Positions 43,176-54,400 of a stretch of 64,000 nucleotides of DNA are shown piece after piece; position 1 is the stretch's first letter, and each line of letters starts with the position of its first letter. Position numbers and translations under genes: made by a program. A model generated the notes under the pieces. The model was not told where the DNA came from. It did not search any database and saw only the letters and a list, made by a program, of their open reading frames with translations. This DNA is from Yponomeuta sedellus (Eukaryota > Arthropoda > Insecta > Lepidoptera > Yponomeutidae), in the NCBI GenBank assembly GCA_934045075.1, contig OW203725.1:13762269-13826268 (forward strand), read 5' to 3'.

Positions 43176-44476
43176 TAGCAGTAACTTAGCAGAAACCTTC
43201 GACAGTAATGCTGTCCTGCTCTCGCTAACCAACCTTCCTTAAGAAAAAAAGAGATGGCACTACGTTTATCAATGCACCGATTTTAAGGTGCGTACATGCC
43301 CGACTGTCAAACGCTACCGACTAGGGATGGGCCTAACTGTCCATCGATATCGATAGAGACGTTGAAAAAATGAAGACTTCTTGATTTAAATCATGTAATT
43401 AAATCAAATTGTATAGCATATAAGTTTGAAATCAATGTTTTATCAAAATAATTTAAAAAGCAACACTTGTTTATCCAAAATAGTTTATTTACAATTATAT
43501 TCGTCAACGTCAACATAATATTCCGTCTCGGTATTCTTGCTGAAGGCCTTTGCTTCAGAAAAAAATCTGTGACGACGTATTATATTGACGTTACGTTTTT
43601 TCTTCACATTTAGTAAAAATACAGATCGAGCTTAGACCTTGTATTAAAAATTAATTGAACAAATTATCAAAGCTATATATATATTTATCTTGCAATGAAA
43701 TTCGAAAAAGAAAATACTATTGCTAATATTAGGTGAATCCATCTTCGACCGCAATCTGTCGCTAATAGTTGCCGGCAAAACGTATTTAATTATCACAATA
43801 TTATATTGCAAGTAATAATTCAGTAATTCGATGGATGCAGTAATTTGATATGTCATGCGATGAATTCTGATATTTAAATACGTTTCGTTGACAGATTTTA
43901 GACAATAGATAAGGGTGGTCATCAACGAATGAATTTTGAACGGATGACTATAAGGATCATCAACTACGTCAGTGAGCAGTAAATTTGATCAAGAAATAAG
44001 AATATGAGCGTGGCATTGGCAGATAACATACATTTTTGCTCACTTCCCATGTTCAGTACTGACCTGAAAACAAAAAGAAACATTTAGTAAAGGCGTACCT
44101 ACAAAAGAGAGCTGTTTAAATAACAAAATATTCCACTTTTAAACACTTTCGTTTTAGATCTCTTCATAAAAGCTATTTGGGTTACAAGCTACATCCATTA
44201 TTGCCTGATCCTGATAAGTAATTACATACTTTGAAGTGAGGTACAATTTGCATCTTGAGATATTTTTTTGCAATAAGTGATCACCACAAAGTTTATTAAT
44301 TGTAAAACTAACAGCTTTGACGTCCATTCATTTAACATTTTGTTTTTACCTTTCAAGCTTTCTTTATCCATCTATCTATGATTTACACTGTTGGAGATGG
44401 TTTTTGTGGGAAAGTCTATGGTAGTTTGTATTATATTAGTCTATGGTTGTAGGTAGTTTGTATATTTAAATTCAGG
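43176..44476. other. AT-rich intergenic sequence
   Basis: No gene or clear repeat was recognised. An ATCGATATCGAT stretch occurs near 43340. Confidence 0.5.
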
Positions 44477-44489
44477 ATAAACATAAAAC

Positions 44490-44607
44490 TGGCACGGATA
44501 GCCAGAGGTCGCGGGTTCGAATCCCGGCATGTATGGAATTTTTAGCCTCTAAATAGGTTTTTAAAATTGTCTACAGCACGGGTTAGTGTATTAAAAATAA
44601 AAATAGT
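44490..44607 (+). mobile_element. 5'-truncated tRNA-derived SINE
   Basis: It begins inside the tRNA part (TGGCACGGATAGCCAGAGG), keeps the B box GGTTCGAATCC and the body TTTAGCCTCTAAATAGG, and ends TTAAAAATAAAAATAGT. It is flanked by an exact 13-bp duplication ATAAACATAAAAC (44477-44489 and 44608-44620). This is the signature of LINE-mediated insertion with 5' truncation. Confidence 0.92.
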
Positions 44608-44620
44608 ATAAACATAAAAC

Positions 44621-45739
44621 AGCTGATGGGGTTTGGAAAACAAATTGTTTACACGTAGAAGTCTTAATATAAGCAACATCGTGATGTGGGAATTTTGGGC
44701 CTGTTTTTTTGATATTATCAATTCTCACATTATACTGTTTACTTATTACGATTTAGAAATACTGAAGGCACCACTTGGACGCTGTGGTGCCTGGGATACT
44801 GTTTGGATGTAGTAGAATTTACTAAGTATGGTAAAGGAAAAAAAATTAAGCTCGAATACAAAATAAACTCCTGGGAGCATCCTATTTTGTAAAAACATGT
44901 GATAAAGATAAATATTCTGTAACAAATATTTAACTTTCTTACCATTACTTCCATTTTTACTGGTCTAAGGTGGGCACCACATCTTTCTTCAGGCGTGTTC
45001 GCAATAAGTTTCTTCGACCAAATCACTCGGGTCTAATGTGCCTTGTGCACAGTTTACAGTCGTTTTGGTCCTACTTCTTATTTTTGCGTCTTTGCGTGCC
45101 ATTGCGTCCATTTATCAATTTGGGAAAACTTGAACAAGAAGAAACAGTGGATTATGTACTAAGATGGTGTGATGAACGTGTATCGACTATACTATTACTG
45201 AGGCGAATTTTCATCGACGACCATGCTTTTGCCATCACTAGTACAAGCTACAAATGGTTTGGTTTATTTTCCTAATTTTAGGGCGTAGAAGGGTTCTAGA
45301 AGCGACAATTACGGTAATATTGGTTAATGAGTCGTTAGGAAGTTTATTTTCAAAGTGATATTTCATCCCTTGGTCCTTTTACGCGAGAAAACATAGGTTT
45401 TAGGTACTCACCTTTGGAAGTTCATATTATAAACTGCGTTTTCTTTGTTTCATAAGTGACCTGCAGCCACCACGCACTTTTCACTTCACTGTGCATTTAT
45501 TGTACAATATCCCAGGGTAAGTTGTTTCCACCAAAGTATTTTAGTTATTTCAATTTTCTAAAATAATTCACAGATTTTGAGACACTTGCGATAACCCGAC
45601 TAAATTTGAAAACATTCTGAGTGCTGCCACAATTATAAGTTACAATACCATCTTAATTTGGACTCTTACTCAGGGCATTAGGGTATCGTTTTGACAATTA
45701 GGCCTGTACGCTGTCACGTGACCATCGTTTCTTCTATTG
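44621..45739. other. Intergenic sequence, one unassigned frame
   Basis: A frame of 101 codons at 44970-45275 (plus) has no domain I recognise and may be chance. No inverted repeat or LINE motif was seen. Confidence 0.4.
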
Positions 45740-45880
45740 GTTTAATTGTTCTGTGGATCTACTGGTTTAATTGTTCTGTGTGATCTACAGACTTTTTATT
45801 TATATAATGCGGCCAGTATACAATGGCCCATGATGGCCCACTGCTCGCCAGCGCCATTGCCATTGTGTACTCGGGGGAAT
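45740..45880. repeat. Direct duplication and partial foldback-family repeat
   Basis: TGGTTTAATTGTTCTGTG followed by GATCTAC occurs twice in tandem at about 45738-45788. At 45812-45872 a partial relative of the 43040-43175 repeat follows (ACAATGGCCCATGATGGCCC, then ACTGCTCGCCAGCGCCATTG). Only one arm is well kept. Confidence 0.6.
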
Positions 45881-46007
45881 GGTGTGCAGTGGCGGGCAAT
45901 TGCCTGTTGTGGCGCGCAATCGGACAGTTGTCGGTTTTTTGGGCACACTTCAAAGGATCCTGGCGTAGCGTGGCCCATCCCTGATTACGCAGTGGCCCAT
46001 CGTTCAG

Positions 46008-46421
46008 TCAATGAGGGCTTTTCAATGACAGCTATGAGTTGATTGCATTAAAAAAAACTAGATGGCGCTGCAAGGAGAACAAATGTCACCCATCACGTTT
46101 TATCGCGTTTTATGTTGTACGCACAGATTATTATTTGTGACCTACCTAAACGTCTCTTTGTAGTCTGTGATCTAAGCTAAATTATTTTTCGAAACTGTTG
46201 AAATTTGAAAGTTTTGAAGTACTTTGTTCATTACATACGTACGTGAATTGTGTCTTAACTAATGGCCAGCCCGTGCATTGAGCATTTTTGTAAAAACATA
46301 GGCACTTACCGTTTTCCTAAATGATGTAAATTTTGACATATTATATAACGTCAACACCATCTATCGGTAACTTGCGGTACTGTTTTTTGTTTTTAATGGC
46401 GCTTTGAAAAGCCCTCATTGA
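46008..46421. mobile_element. 414-bp MITE with perfect 18-bp TIRs
   Basis: It starts TCAATGAGGGCTTTTCAA and ends with its exact complement. One more base on each side also pairs. The interior is non-coding. No clear target duplication was seen, so the superfamily is open. Confidence 0.75.
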
Positions 46422-46657
46422 CCTACAAGTTTTTTGATTTATATCAATCTGAGCCCGTAATTTTGCGCCTTTTGCGCCATTTTTTTTAATAACTTTGTTG
46501 TTGTACATACTTCTGTAATACTTGTAAATAAATAAGATAAATAAACAAATAGTAAATAAATAAATAGCTGCGGCTGCAACTACTTACACGTCCATCGCAA
46601 GTGGTTTGGCAGACTGAAATGAGCCACGCGCCATCGTGGGAAAAGCAAGTGATCGGG

Positions 46658-46700
46658 TGAGCAGTGGGCCAGCATGGGCCACTGTGTAGGTACTGCGGGC
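46658..46700. repeat. Single arm of the GGCCCATGCTGG foldback family
   Basis: GAGCAGTGGGCCAGCATGGG, then CCACTGTGTAGGTACTGCGG, matches the right arm of 43108-43144 apart from a few bases and a 4-bp insertion. The opposite arm is absent here. Confidence 0.65.
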
Positions 46701-47689
46701 TTTAGATGGAAAGGAAACCCATGCAGCCAAGAAAGTATTGGTTGTATACACGCTTCAACATGGTGCAGGGCGCCAATTCTCACTTCATTAGCAAATATGT
46801 CGTATACGACTCTAAGGCTTATTATCTTGGATTTCTACGTAAAAAGTCGAGCGACAGCCAAAATCTGTATTCTGAACGCCATACTAGATTGAATTCGAAT
46901 GAGAAAATAAATGTCCAATGACTCTGTCGGTTTATCTTATGTTATTTTTATTTGACAAATGTCTAAGCCTTCGACTATTTTGCGTCTATGCTATCAACTC
47001 GCATGGGCGAGAATTGACCCCCAGAGCTTGGGTTTGGATATAGAGACTATCCAGTAGACTTCAAATTCAGTAGAGCTCCTACAATAAAATCCCTGAAGAT
47101 ATATTAAGTTTGACTGAAGCGCGGTTCAAAAAATATGTAAAGTAGGGTAGACTGGGTACGATTGAAACAATTTAACTTTACCTGTATGTAGTGCCGTTAT
47201 CTGTAATATTGACACACCAAATGCTAGTATAATCTAAAGGGTCATGATTTGGCTTCTAAATGAATTGTATTCTATAGCTCTTACTCAAACGGTTAAGCTG
47301 CAATAACGTTTTTAAAGTGATTGGGGAATTTGTTTCAACTGACCCCATAGTGGGGTCGATTGAAACGGTACATGCGGTAAATTGAAACACTCAAATATCT
47401 TTGAGTCAAAAAGTCGAGAAAACTTGGTAAACGTAGTATAATGTCATGAGGAAGAAAAGGTCAATATTTTTTAAAGTATGAGACTTAAACAGATTTGAGT
47501 TACACTGTTTTTTAACTTTCACCGTAGTGTATGTAGTTTTAGCATAATAACAAGCATAAACAGCATAAAAATATAGTAAAATGCAAATTATTATGTTTCA
47601 TACAAAGTGCTTGTTTCAATCATAACAATGTTTCAATCATAACCTAACACGTCTTTTTTGTTTTTTTTCTTATTATTTACGTGTTTTTT

Positions 47690-47833
47690 ACTATCACGGA
47701 GACGTGGTTTATATTAAACATCTCAGCTGCTTTTCTCAATGATTTTCCCAAAAGAACTTCCTCGTATGCCTGCTGATAAGCAAACTAATCTTTGGAAGTT
47801 CTGTCTGTGATTATGCTTTCTTTTTCTGGGCAT
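47690..47833 (-). pseudogene. pogo-type transposase N terminus (HTH psq-like), frameshifted
   Basis: ATG 47833 opens MPRKRKHNHRQNFQRL. After a one-base frameshift the frame continues AYEEVLLGKSLRKAAEMFNI. The MPR(K/R)+ start and the GKSLRKAA helix are typical of the psq/CENP-B N terminus of pogo and Jerky-like proteins. It is truncated before a catalytic domain. Confidence 0.7.
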
Positions 47834-48349
47834 CTGAAAAAGAAATGTATACTTACTGAACGCAACTAAAAATAACTAACTACTTATACCGTCGTGCTCT
47901 GTACTTTCAATGTTTTCAGAAGTACTGTAGTTTTTATTAAAGTTATAAGTACGTAACCTTCCATGTATTTGTTATCAGTCTAAAAGCAACACTAATAACA
48001 TGATTTCTTAATTTAGATGTATATATTTTGACAGTTTAGATTCCCTATGTCACTCAGAACGAAATTCATTGATGATTCTAATAGTTATAATTATAATAGT
48101 TCATAAACAAAACTATATTAAAATAAAGAAACACTTAAACCCACTGGTATAGGTAGGTAAAACCACGGTAGCGTTAGAAATCGAATAGTAAATTTTAAAG
48201 TATAGCCCAAAATATGATTATGATTCAAAAAAAGTTAGACTACAGGAGGTCAAAAAACATACACATATATTTATATTCATTTATTAGCGATCATAATGGT
48301 GTAATACAATGATGTTACACATGTTTTAAGTCTCACATTATGGGCCCTA

Positions 48350-48412
48350 TTAAGTATTATTATTATTATCCCGTACCGTCCCTCTGCTGGGCAAAGTCCT
48401 CCCTCCCCTTTA
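48350..48412 (-). repeat. RTE-type LINE 3' tail
   Basis: The minus strand reads GGAGGACTTTGCCCAGCAGA, then GGGACGGTACGGG, then ATAATAATAAT. This type of 3' terminus with a short-repeat tail is common in moth and butterfly genomes. It is about 60 bp only, without coding sequence. Confidence 0.55.
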
Positions 48413-48903
48413 TTTTCTTCTCTCATACCGGTAAACGATATCGCCTTCTTGGGCAGTCACATAAAAAAAATTAAGGACAGTTGAAACACAGGGACGATTG
48501 AAACGTTTCAACCGTCCCCAAGCAAATATTTCAATTGTCCCCATCCGACTTTGTTTTACTTCAAGGTGATTAATAATAATTTACATTGGCTTTAAAGCTT
48601 AGCAACTGTAATTAATACAATCGTAAACGACTAAATAATGCAATCAATAAAATAAAACAGTAAAAAGACGAGAGTGAAAAAGACTATACAAAAAAATATT
48701 AAGAAATGAAGTCTTACTTTTTGGCGCGAAATCCGTCAAGGCGTCCCACCACAGAACATAAAAAAAGAGTAGAAGTCGTAAGTGGGCGGTGCCCGCGTGC
48801 CTCACATTAGCAATGTATTGCCTATGCGTAGTCGGTGACAGTTTTGTTGACTTCAGTTGCCGTGCGCTTCTAGTAAAGAAAAAATGGTGAAAACTTGATT
48901 AAA

Positions 48904-49976
48904 ATGCCATGTTATGCTGTGTTAGAGAGCAAAAATAAAAGTTGGGGACCAAAATATACCGATCATGCCGTAACATTTCGTCTGTAAGATGTATTTCATT
49001 GTATTTTTAATTAAATTTGTATTGACATGAACACGGAAACCAATCCGAAAATGAGAAATTGAAACCACCTTTATTTACTGGTTAATAAAGTTAAATTTTC
49101 TTCGAAGAAAGTGTACATTCTCTAGAAGTTTCTGTCAAAATTTGAATTCTACTCAATTACGGATGGGGGCACACATGATAAAAATCTATCGATGATTTAT
49201 TGTCTATGACTTAGTAGTCATACATACTTAACGGTACTTAGGTATCGTAAATTCCAATTCGTCTAAGTAGGTAATAGTACATTACACAACTAGGGTGGTA
49301 ATACAAAGAAAGGCCGAGATCGCAGAAGTTTGCGGCCCGAGCTGTAAGCGAGGGACGTAAATATGCGATCGAGAGCTTTCTTTATTACCTCCCGTGTTGT
49401 GTACATCTTTTTATGTCCACACTTGGCCAGAAAGCGGCTTGTTCCGTACGCGCAGCGTGCGGAAAAAGCTACTTTATTACCAGGTGTGGCATAAAATAAT
49501 TATTGTTATTTTATACCTACTTCCTAAGTGCCTTTTCAAATGCTTCCGGTCGCCGGGCCGGGTAAAGTAGTAATGTATGAGCTCTTGTCGCCGGCTGGCT
49601 GTTGTGCATGTGAAAACTGTCATTGGAGCACAGCTAGATCGCGATATAGTTTTTCTTCACCAGTTTATCAGTGACTGAAATATCTTAGAAACTATCAAAG
49701 TACTTTTAATCAAATACAACAGAAAACCGTGGCAATGATACAACAACCCTCTCGGAATCAAAACAATTTGGAAGTGAGTTTTCGTTTAGTTTTCCTAAGA
49801 AACCGAATACGAAAGTAAAATGGATGGCAGCGATAGGAAGGCAAAATTGGTTCAAAACGACGATGAGCACAATATATTCAGAGCATTTTCATGAACACTT
49901 CATAATAACTAAAAAAGGCGGAAGGTGGCACTTATGCAGCAATACCAGAAAAAAATGTGCTTCACTTCCAGGTTAG
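48904..49976 (+). pseudogene. Two-exon THAP-domain gene fragment of P-like element B
   Basis: Exon 1 (48904-48983) begins MPCYAVLESKNKSWG and ends at a GTAAG donor. Exon 2 (from 49790 after a CGTTTAG acceptor) reads FPKKPNTKVKWMAAIGRQNW, then STIYSEHFHEHF and GGRWHL, to a stop near 49976. The FP-x-W-x-HF framework of a THAP finger is clear. One zinc-ligand cysteine before SEHF is tyrosine and the first CxxC is altered, so DNA binding is doubtful. The 806-bp intron holds the inserted hairpin repeat. THAP is the DNA-binding domain of P-element transposases. Confidence 0.75.
49275..49495 (+). repeat. Double-hairpin interspersed repeat, copy 2
   Basis: It starts TAGTACATTACACAACTAGG and ends CAGGTGTGGCATAAA, with the same two-hairpin structure as 31266-31474. 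It lies in a segment absent from P-like element A, so A gives an approximate empty site (about 49266-49600 inserted). Flanking duplication is not clear. Confidence 0.8.
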
Positions 49977-50340
49977 ACTCTTGCGTATAATTGAAATATA
50001 TTAGTACCATCATCAATAAAATTAGTATAACTATGAAACATGGCGTACAGATAGACAAAGATCTGAATTGAGTCGTAGAATACATGATATTTCCCGTGTT
50101 ATATTTTCTAACGCCCGCGAAGCAGCGGGTTATAGGTAGTTTTAAATAAGAGAACATTTTAAAATATGAAATCTACCACATTGTTTTCTTTGTGCATCTA
50201 TTTAACCTATTAATGTTGAATCTTTATTGCACAAAAAGATAATGTGAAAAAGATGCATTTTCTACCAGTCAACCCGCAGGCAAAAAAGAAATAGCTAAAA
50301 ATTCTTCTAAGCACCAGTATTCGTATTCGGCCATTAATGT

Positions 50341-50589
50341 CGTTCATTTGGCAGAATAATGACGCAAATGTACTTTTTTGCCAATTTGAGTTAAGTATGC
50401 CAAAACACCCGAAATAACTGTTTACACTTGGGGAAAAAATGACAGTAATGTAGTTTTGTTTTTTATCGCGTGACAGCGCCACTGTCGTTGTGGCATTTTG
50501 ACAAAGTTCTAACACTTCTGAATGAAACAACGGTCTCTCCTGTAAAATTGGAAAAAGGACATTTGCGTCAATATTCTGCCAAATGAGCG
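50341..50589. mobile_element. 249-bp MITE inside P-like element B
   Basis: The inverted ends of about 34 bp begin CGTTCATTTGGCAGAATAAT on the left and CGCTCATTTGGCAGAATATT on the right. They are flanked by ATGT (50337-50340 and 50590-50593). Copy A of the host element has the uninterrupted site (TTAATGTGTAAACTG at about 39834-39849), which confirms both the insertion and the 4-bp duplication. Confidence 0.82.
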
Positions 50590-51399
50590 ATGTGTTAAAC
50601 TGTTTGTACGGGTATAATTTGTCGATAGGTTCTCCCTATCGACAATCTAGAACTCGCATTGTCCCATCCCAAACTGAGAATGTACTTGTTTCTCAATTTT
50701 GACCTTTATGTCTTAGTAGGTAAAAGTTCTTTTCGGTCCGACACGGCGCTAGTTCCATCTAGTGTAGAGTAGCGTTACTACAAAATGTCAACCTTAATTT
50801 CATCATTGTCATTTGACTTTGATCATTGTTGACATTATAAAAAGGTGCATATTGTAATTGAAACTTTTATGATGTACACCTTTTCGGCATTGAATTTATT
50901 TACCAATGGCAGCTCGGCATTCGTAGTGTGCGTTTGGTTTATAAGTATCAGTTTGGTTACACTGGTTTTCGTACTACAGTGTCATGTCGCTACTTCTACT
51001 CTTTTTTATGTTCTGTGCGTCCCACAGTGATTCGTTCCATACACGCTAGACGAGGGAAATTCTGGTTTGGGTTTTTTTTGCGTTTAGAATGATGTTTTTA
51101 TCTTACTTTAGCGAAATTAAATTATTTTAAGCTTATTACTGGACTTATAAGGTCCTGACGGAGATTATATACCTAGAAGATTTTTAAAAAATCAATATAA
51201 CCTAACATAGCTCTTCTTTATTTGCTTACCTAATTAACTACAAAAAATAGAGTACTAAATTAAGTACTCATTATCATTAGTACCAACCTAGGTATTTAGC
51301 TTATGGGTTATTATAATGAAACAGTAGGTGTGGTATCTTTTGTGGATCATTTAATTATGCATACATTTAGGCACTTACAATACAGGTTTTATTTACACA

Positions 51400-52326
51400 A
51401 CGTGTATTTGATCGCTGGGACTGCACAACATCTTGATCTTTACGGAGCTGCTTTGCATCGTCAGGAGACTCTGAAAGAGACTTCATTATATCTGCAGTGA
51501 CGCGGAATCCACTTGCTCGCGTAGCCATTTGAGCTGCATAGCACAACTCGGATTGGCTCCGCGATTCGAGGAGATCTCGAAGTTTTTCACGCTTCACGTT
51601 TTCACTGCAGTCCTCGAAGCCCTTCTTCGGCCGCCCAGGTGTGGTACCTATTGCGGTACGTTATCTGCTAACTCGTCTTCAGATGGCATGTCCACCGTAG
51701 TAGCAGAACGCGTGAATCGGCCTTTTTCAAGCCAATCAGCGTTGTTAGAATATTTTCGGCTTAATCGCGTAGTAATTTATTGCTATTTTACCTCGACGTT
51801 TCGACGACGTTACAGTCATCGTGGTCACGAGAAGACTCCGCGATTAAGCCCCGAGAATATTCTAACTATGTGTACAAGTCGCGAAAGTTTAAAATAATGT
51901 TATAACAATCAGCGTTCTTCAGAAGAAACCTACGTGAAATAAAATTATACTTTGTTTATGACTATGAAGATATTTTTTTCAGCTATGAATAAATATTTAA
52001 TGTAGCAAAATACGAAAACAAAAGAGATACATTCGTAAAAAAAGTATTTGAAATCAAGATTACCTTTCTTTGCGGCTTTCGAGTGACTTCCACTTTTTTT
52101 CAGTTTTATTTGAATATAGTCCAACTTTATTTCTTAATTGCTTTAAACTTGAGTCTTCCAGATTTGTAGCAAGCATTTGCGATAGGACGAAGTCTAAAAG
52201 TCGAAGCATCCGCTCTAATTTTGATGCCTTGCACCAAACTTCAAAAAACTCCGTCAACGGCAGTGAAACAGAATCACCTATGAAAAAAATAATGAAGGTG
52301 ATGCAATCCCGTGCGAAGCCAACCAA
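51400..52326 (-). pseudogene. Unrecognised multi-exon gene fragment within the pogo-like element
   Basis: On the minus strand an exon after a TTCATAG acceptor (about 52276) reads GDSVSLPLTEFFEVWCKASK, then LERMLRLLDFVLSQM and SNKTEKKWKSLESRKER, before a GTAATC donor near 52068. A second exon after a CACGTAG acceptor (about 51934) reads FLLKNADWLEKGRFTRSATT. It is broken by a 163-bp MITE, then by a one-base frameshift near 51650, and continues GRPKKGFEDCSENVKREKLR and SQSELCYAAQMATRASG. I do not recognise the protein. The GRPKKxFE and AAQM stretches look like a conserved but unnamed family. It may be a captured host gene or part of a transposon gene. Confidence 0.5.
51744..51906. mobile_element. 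163-bp foldback MITE inside the gene fragment
   Basis: GTTAGAATATTTTCGGCTTA and CGCG pair with CGCGATTAAGCCCCGAGAATA at about 51838-51860. The insertion is bracketed by the 10-bp direct repeat AATCAGCGTT (51734-51743 and 51907-51916). Removing it and one repeat joins the exon in frame. Confidence 0.7.
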
Positions 52327-53382
52327 TCACAGATTTTGAAAATAGACAGTCTAAACTTTAATATATAAAAAAACTACAGGGGTATTTTGGGATAATCATG
52401 TTTAGATATTCTAACAAATGTGAAAAAAAGAGTTTATTTTCTCTTAAAATTATACCCTTCTTGAATATTTGTTATCAAAGACATCTTAAATGTTGGTAAA
52501 ACTAAAATAATACATAAGAAAGTACATACCTTGAGAAATTTTCTCCATAATTTTCACAATAGTTGGGTACTTGGAACTTATTTTAAAATATGTTGACACT
52601 TGGGCTCGAAAATAGCAACTGCATTATCGTTCCCAGCAATACTTCCATTAAATACCTTTGGATCCTCATTAGGCTTCAGTGGATCATCTTGTATTTGATT
52701 GCAATGCATTATTGGGGTCCCTGGGTATCTGCGAATCGATTAGAAAACTTAAATTTGAGTAATTAGGTAATGAATTTCCCTCGTCTAGCATGTATGGAAC
52801 GAATTACCGTGCGTCCTCAGCACGACTGCGTCACTCGCTCGCTCGAGCGCTACCATGGGCTTTTCACTTCATATAATCACGTTTCTTTAAATCTCACATA
52901 CAATATTAGTTCTGTCATATCTCACTTGGTGGCATAAGATATAATTATCAAGAAATTTAAAAAGTGGAATCACTGAGTTTTTGTGTAATGGCAACACTGA
53001 AGAAAAGAAAGGATGTTACAATCCATTGTACGCATAACTTGATTAAATAGAAATCAAATATTTTCTAACTTTTTTATCAAAATAAATAACTACTTACTAC
53101 ACTGCAAATGCTAAAAAAATATAGATAGATTGAGAACACTTATGTAATTGTACATAAAAATGGAAATTATACAGATATTTCTTAACCTAAGAGTACAGAC
53201 GTTAATCACTAAAAGTGATCTCTTCCAGACAACCTTTTATGAATATATTTTATGAAAAATGTCTAAAATTCTGTACCTATTAAAAATAATATCGCATTTA
53301 CTATATAATGAAGGAAATCAGAAACGGAACGTCGGCGTCATGTTGTTGTTGACAGTGTCGCTCATTCATTCCACAAACGTGA

Positions 53383-53598
53383 ATGTACTTTTCGAATTTC
53401 GATGTTTTCGTGGGTTTTGAAACATCTACCTCAGCTTTGCCCCCGGACTTCGACGATTCTGCATTTATTCTCACGACCTCAGCTTTGCCCCCGGACTATG
53501 ACGATTACAAATCTGCTTTATTAATTTCAGAAAACCTTGGAATAAAAGTGTTAGGGTACCTACTGCTAGCTAAACACGAATTACTTTTAGAGCTATAG
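53383..53598 (+). other. Short frame with internal 48-bp duplication
   Basis: The frame contains TSALPPDFDDS and, 16 residues on, TSALPPDYDDY. It is encoded by two near-identical 30-bp segments (ACCTCAGCTTTGCCCCCGGA) at about 53431 and 53479. It is otherwise unrecognised and could be an exon relic. It lies inside the pogo-like element, near its right end. Confidence 0.35.
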
Positions 53599-54298
53599 GT
53601 ATATTGTATTAAAGAAAAGTTCTATCATCATAACTCACAAGATGGCGCTAGCACGTACGCGGGGGACTGATATCTCTATTCTCAGCTATATAATGTACTC
53701 TGTGTGAGCGCTACTGACCATAATTCAAAAATGACCGGCGGCGTCTAACGAGTATTGCATCACTCGCGTAAATATAACGGTTTTCGAGAATTTTGAGTTG
53801 TTTCAATCATGACCTGTTTCAATCGTACCCAGTCTACCTACACTTTGTGCCAAAAGAGCTACTGGATTATTTAGATGACAATGATGTCTGGAATTCAAGC
53901 ATGTAAAATTCACGAGTTTTGTAGAATCTGTGTAAATTCTGTTAATTAAGGAATTTGAAAAGACTAAGTTTGGAGTTTTTTGTCCATTTTTTCTCCAAAA
54001 TGATCCAGATTTTGAAATGGACACCTAGTTTGACTTGTAACGTTCATTAAGCCGCAGTATCTGCGCTACTTTGAATAAAACCTTTTTATTTCATTTCATT
54101 TCAATCATTGTTGTAAGTGTACGGGGCTTCTTGAGGTTTTATTAAACCCGTTATGATTTTACAAAAATAACTGAATAATGAATTACAAATTCGATTAAGT
54201 ATTTTTATAGTTGTTAACGAGTTTAAAAGTGAGTGTGCTTAATGAGGCTGGGGCTAATAAGTAATTTTAGATTTCAATTTTATATTATTGGTATGAAC

Positions 54299-54400
54299 GA
54301 CGTATGAACATTGATGAAGCGAAGGTGATCTGTCAGGATCGTGGCAAGTGGCCGTCCCTGGTCTCTGCCTACCCCTCTGGGATACAGGCGTGAGGTTATT
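54299..54400 (+). repeat. LINE ORF2 C-terminal scrap, copy 1
   Basis: It encodes NIDEAKVICQDRGKWPSLVS, then AYPSGIQA and a stop, followed by a TATGTATG tail. The same segment is at 63429-63530. DRxKW...LVSAYPSG is a familiar C terminus of lepidopteran RTE/R1-type LINEs; the clade is not certain. Confidence 0.65.

Larger units (their letters stand above)
48750..51017 (+). mobile_element. P-superfamily-like element, family 1 copy B
   Basis: It has the same terminal inverted repeats as copy A (CACAGAACATAAAAAAAGAG); the right end is one T shorter. The 8-bp duplication CGTCCCAC is exact (48742-48749 and 51018-51025). It is colinear with 37933-40255 but carries its own insertions: a double-hairpin repeat at 49275-49495 within about 330 inserted bp, and a MITE at 50341-50589. 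It keeps both THAP exons. No catalytic core was found. Confidence 0.85.
47145..53838 (-). mobile_element. pogo-like (Tc1/mariner superfamily) element, 6.7 kb composite
   Basis: The inverted ends share GGTAGACTGGGTACGATTGA and continue AACA. They are flanked by TA (47143-47144 and 53839-53840) in a LINE sequence known uninterrupted elsewhere. The motif GATTGAAAC recurs at both ends and internally (about 47353, 47390, 47620, 48480-48530, 53800), like subterminal transposase-binding repeats. A pogo/CENP-B-type HTH exon lies on the minus strand at 47690-47833. The interior has been enlarged by P-like element B and holds a foreign multi-exon gene fragment. No DDE domain was found. Confidence 0.75.
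47075..54105 (+). mobile_element. LINE 3' end (ATTTC-tailed), split by the pogo-like element
   Basis: The left part, 47075-47144, has the same decayed C-terminal coding as 20340-20410 (TACAATAAAATCCCTGAAG and onwards). The right part, 53839-54105, continues with TTGTGCCAAAAG, GATGTCTGGAATT and the shared 3' UTR, and ends with CATTTCATTTC. The break point carries TA on both sides, the duplication of the pogo-like insertion. Confidence 0.75.

Noticed and set aside
44970..45275. 101-codon frame as a possible gene
   Set aside because: No recognisable domain, splice context or repeat of the sequence; length is compatible with chance.
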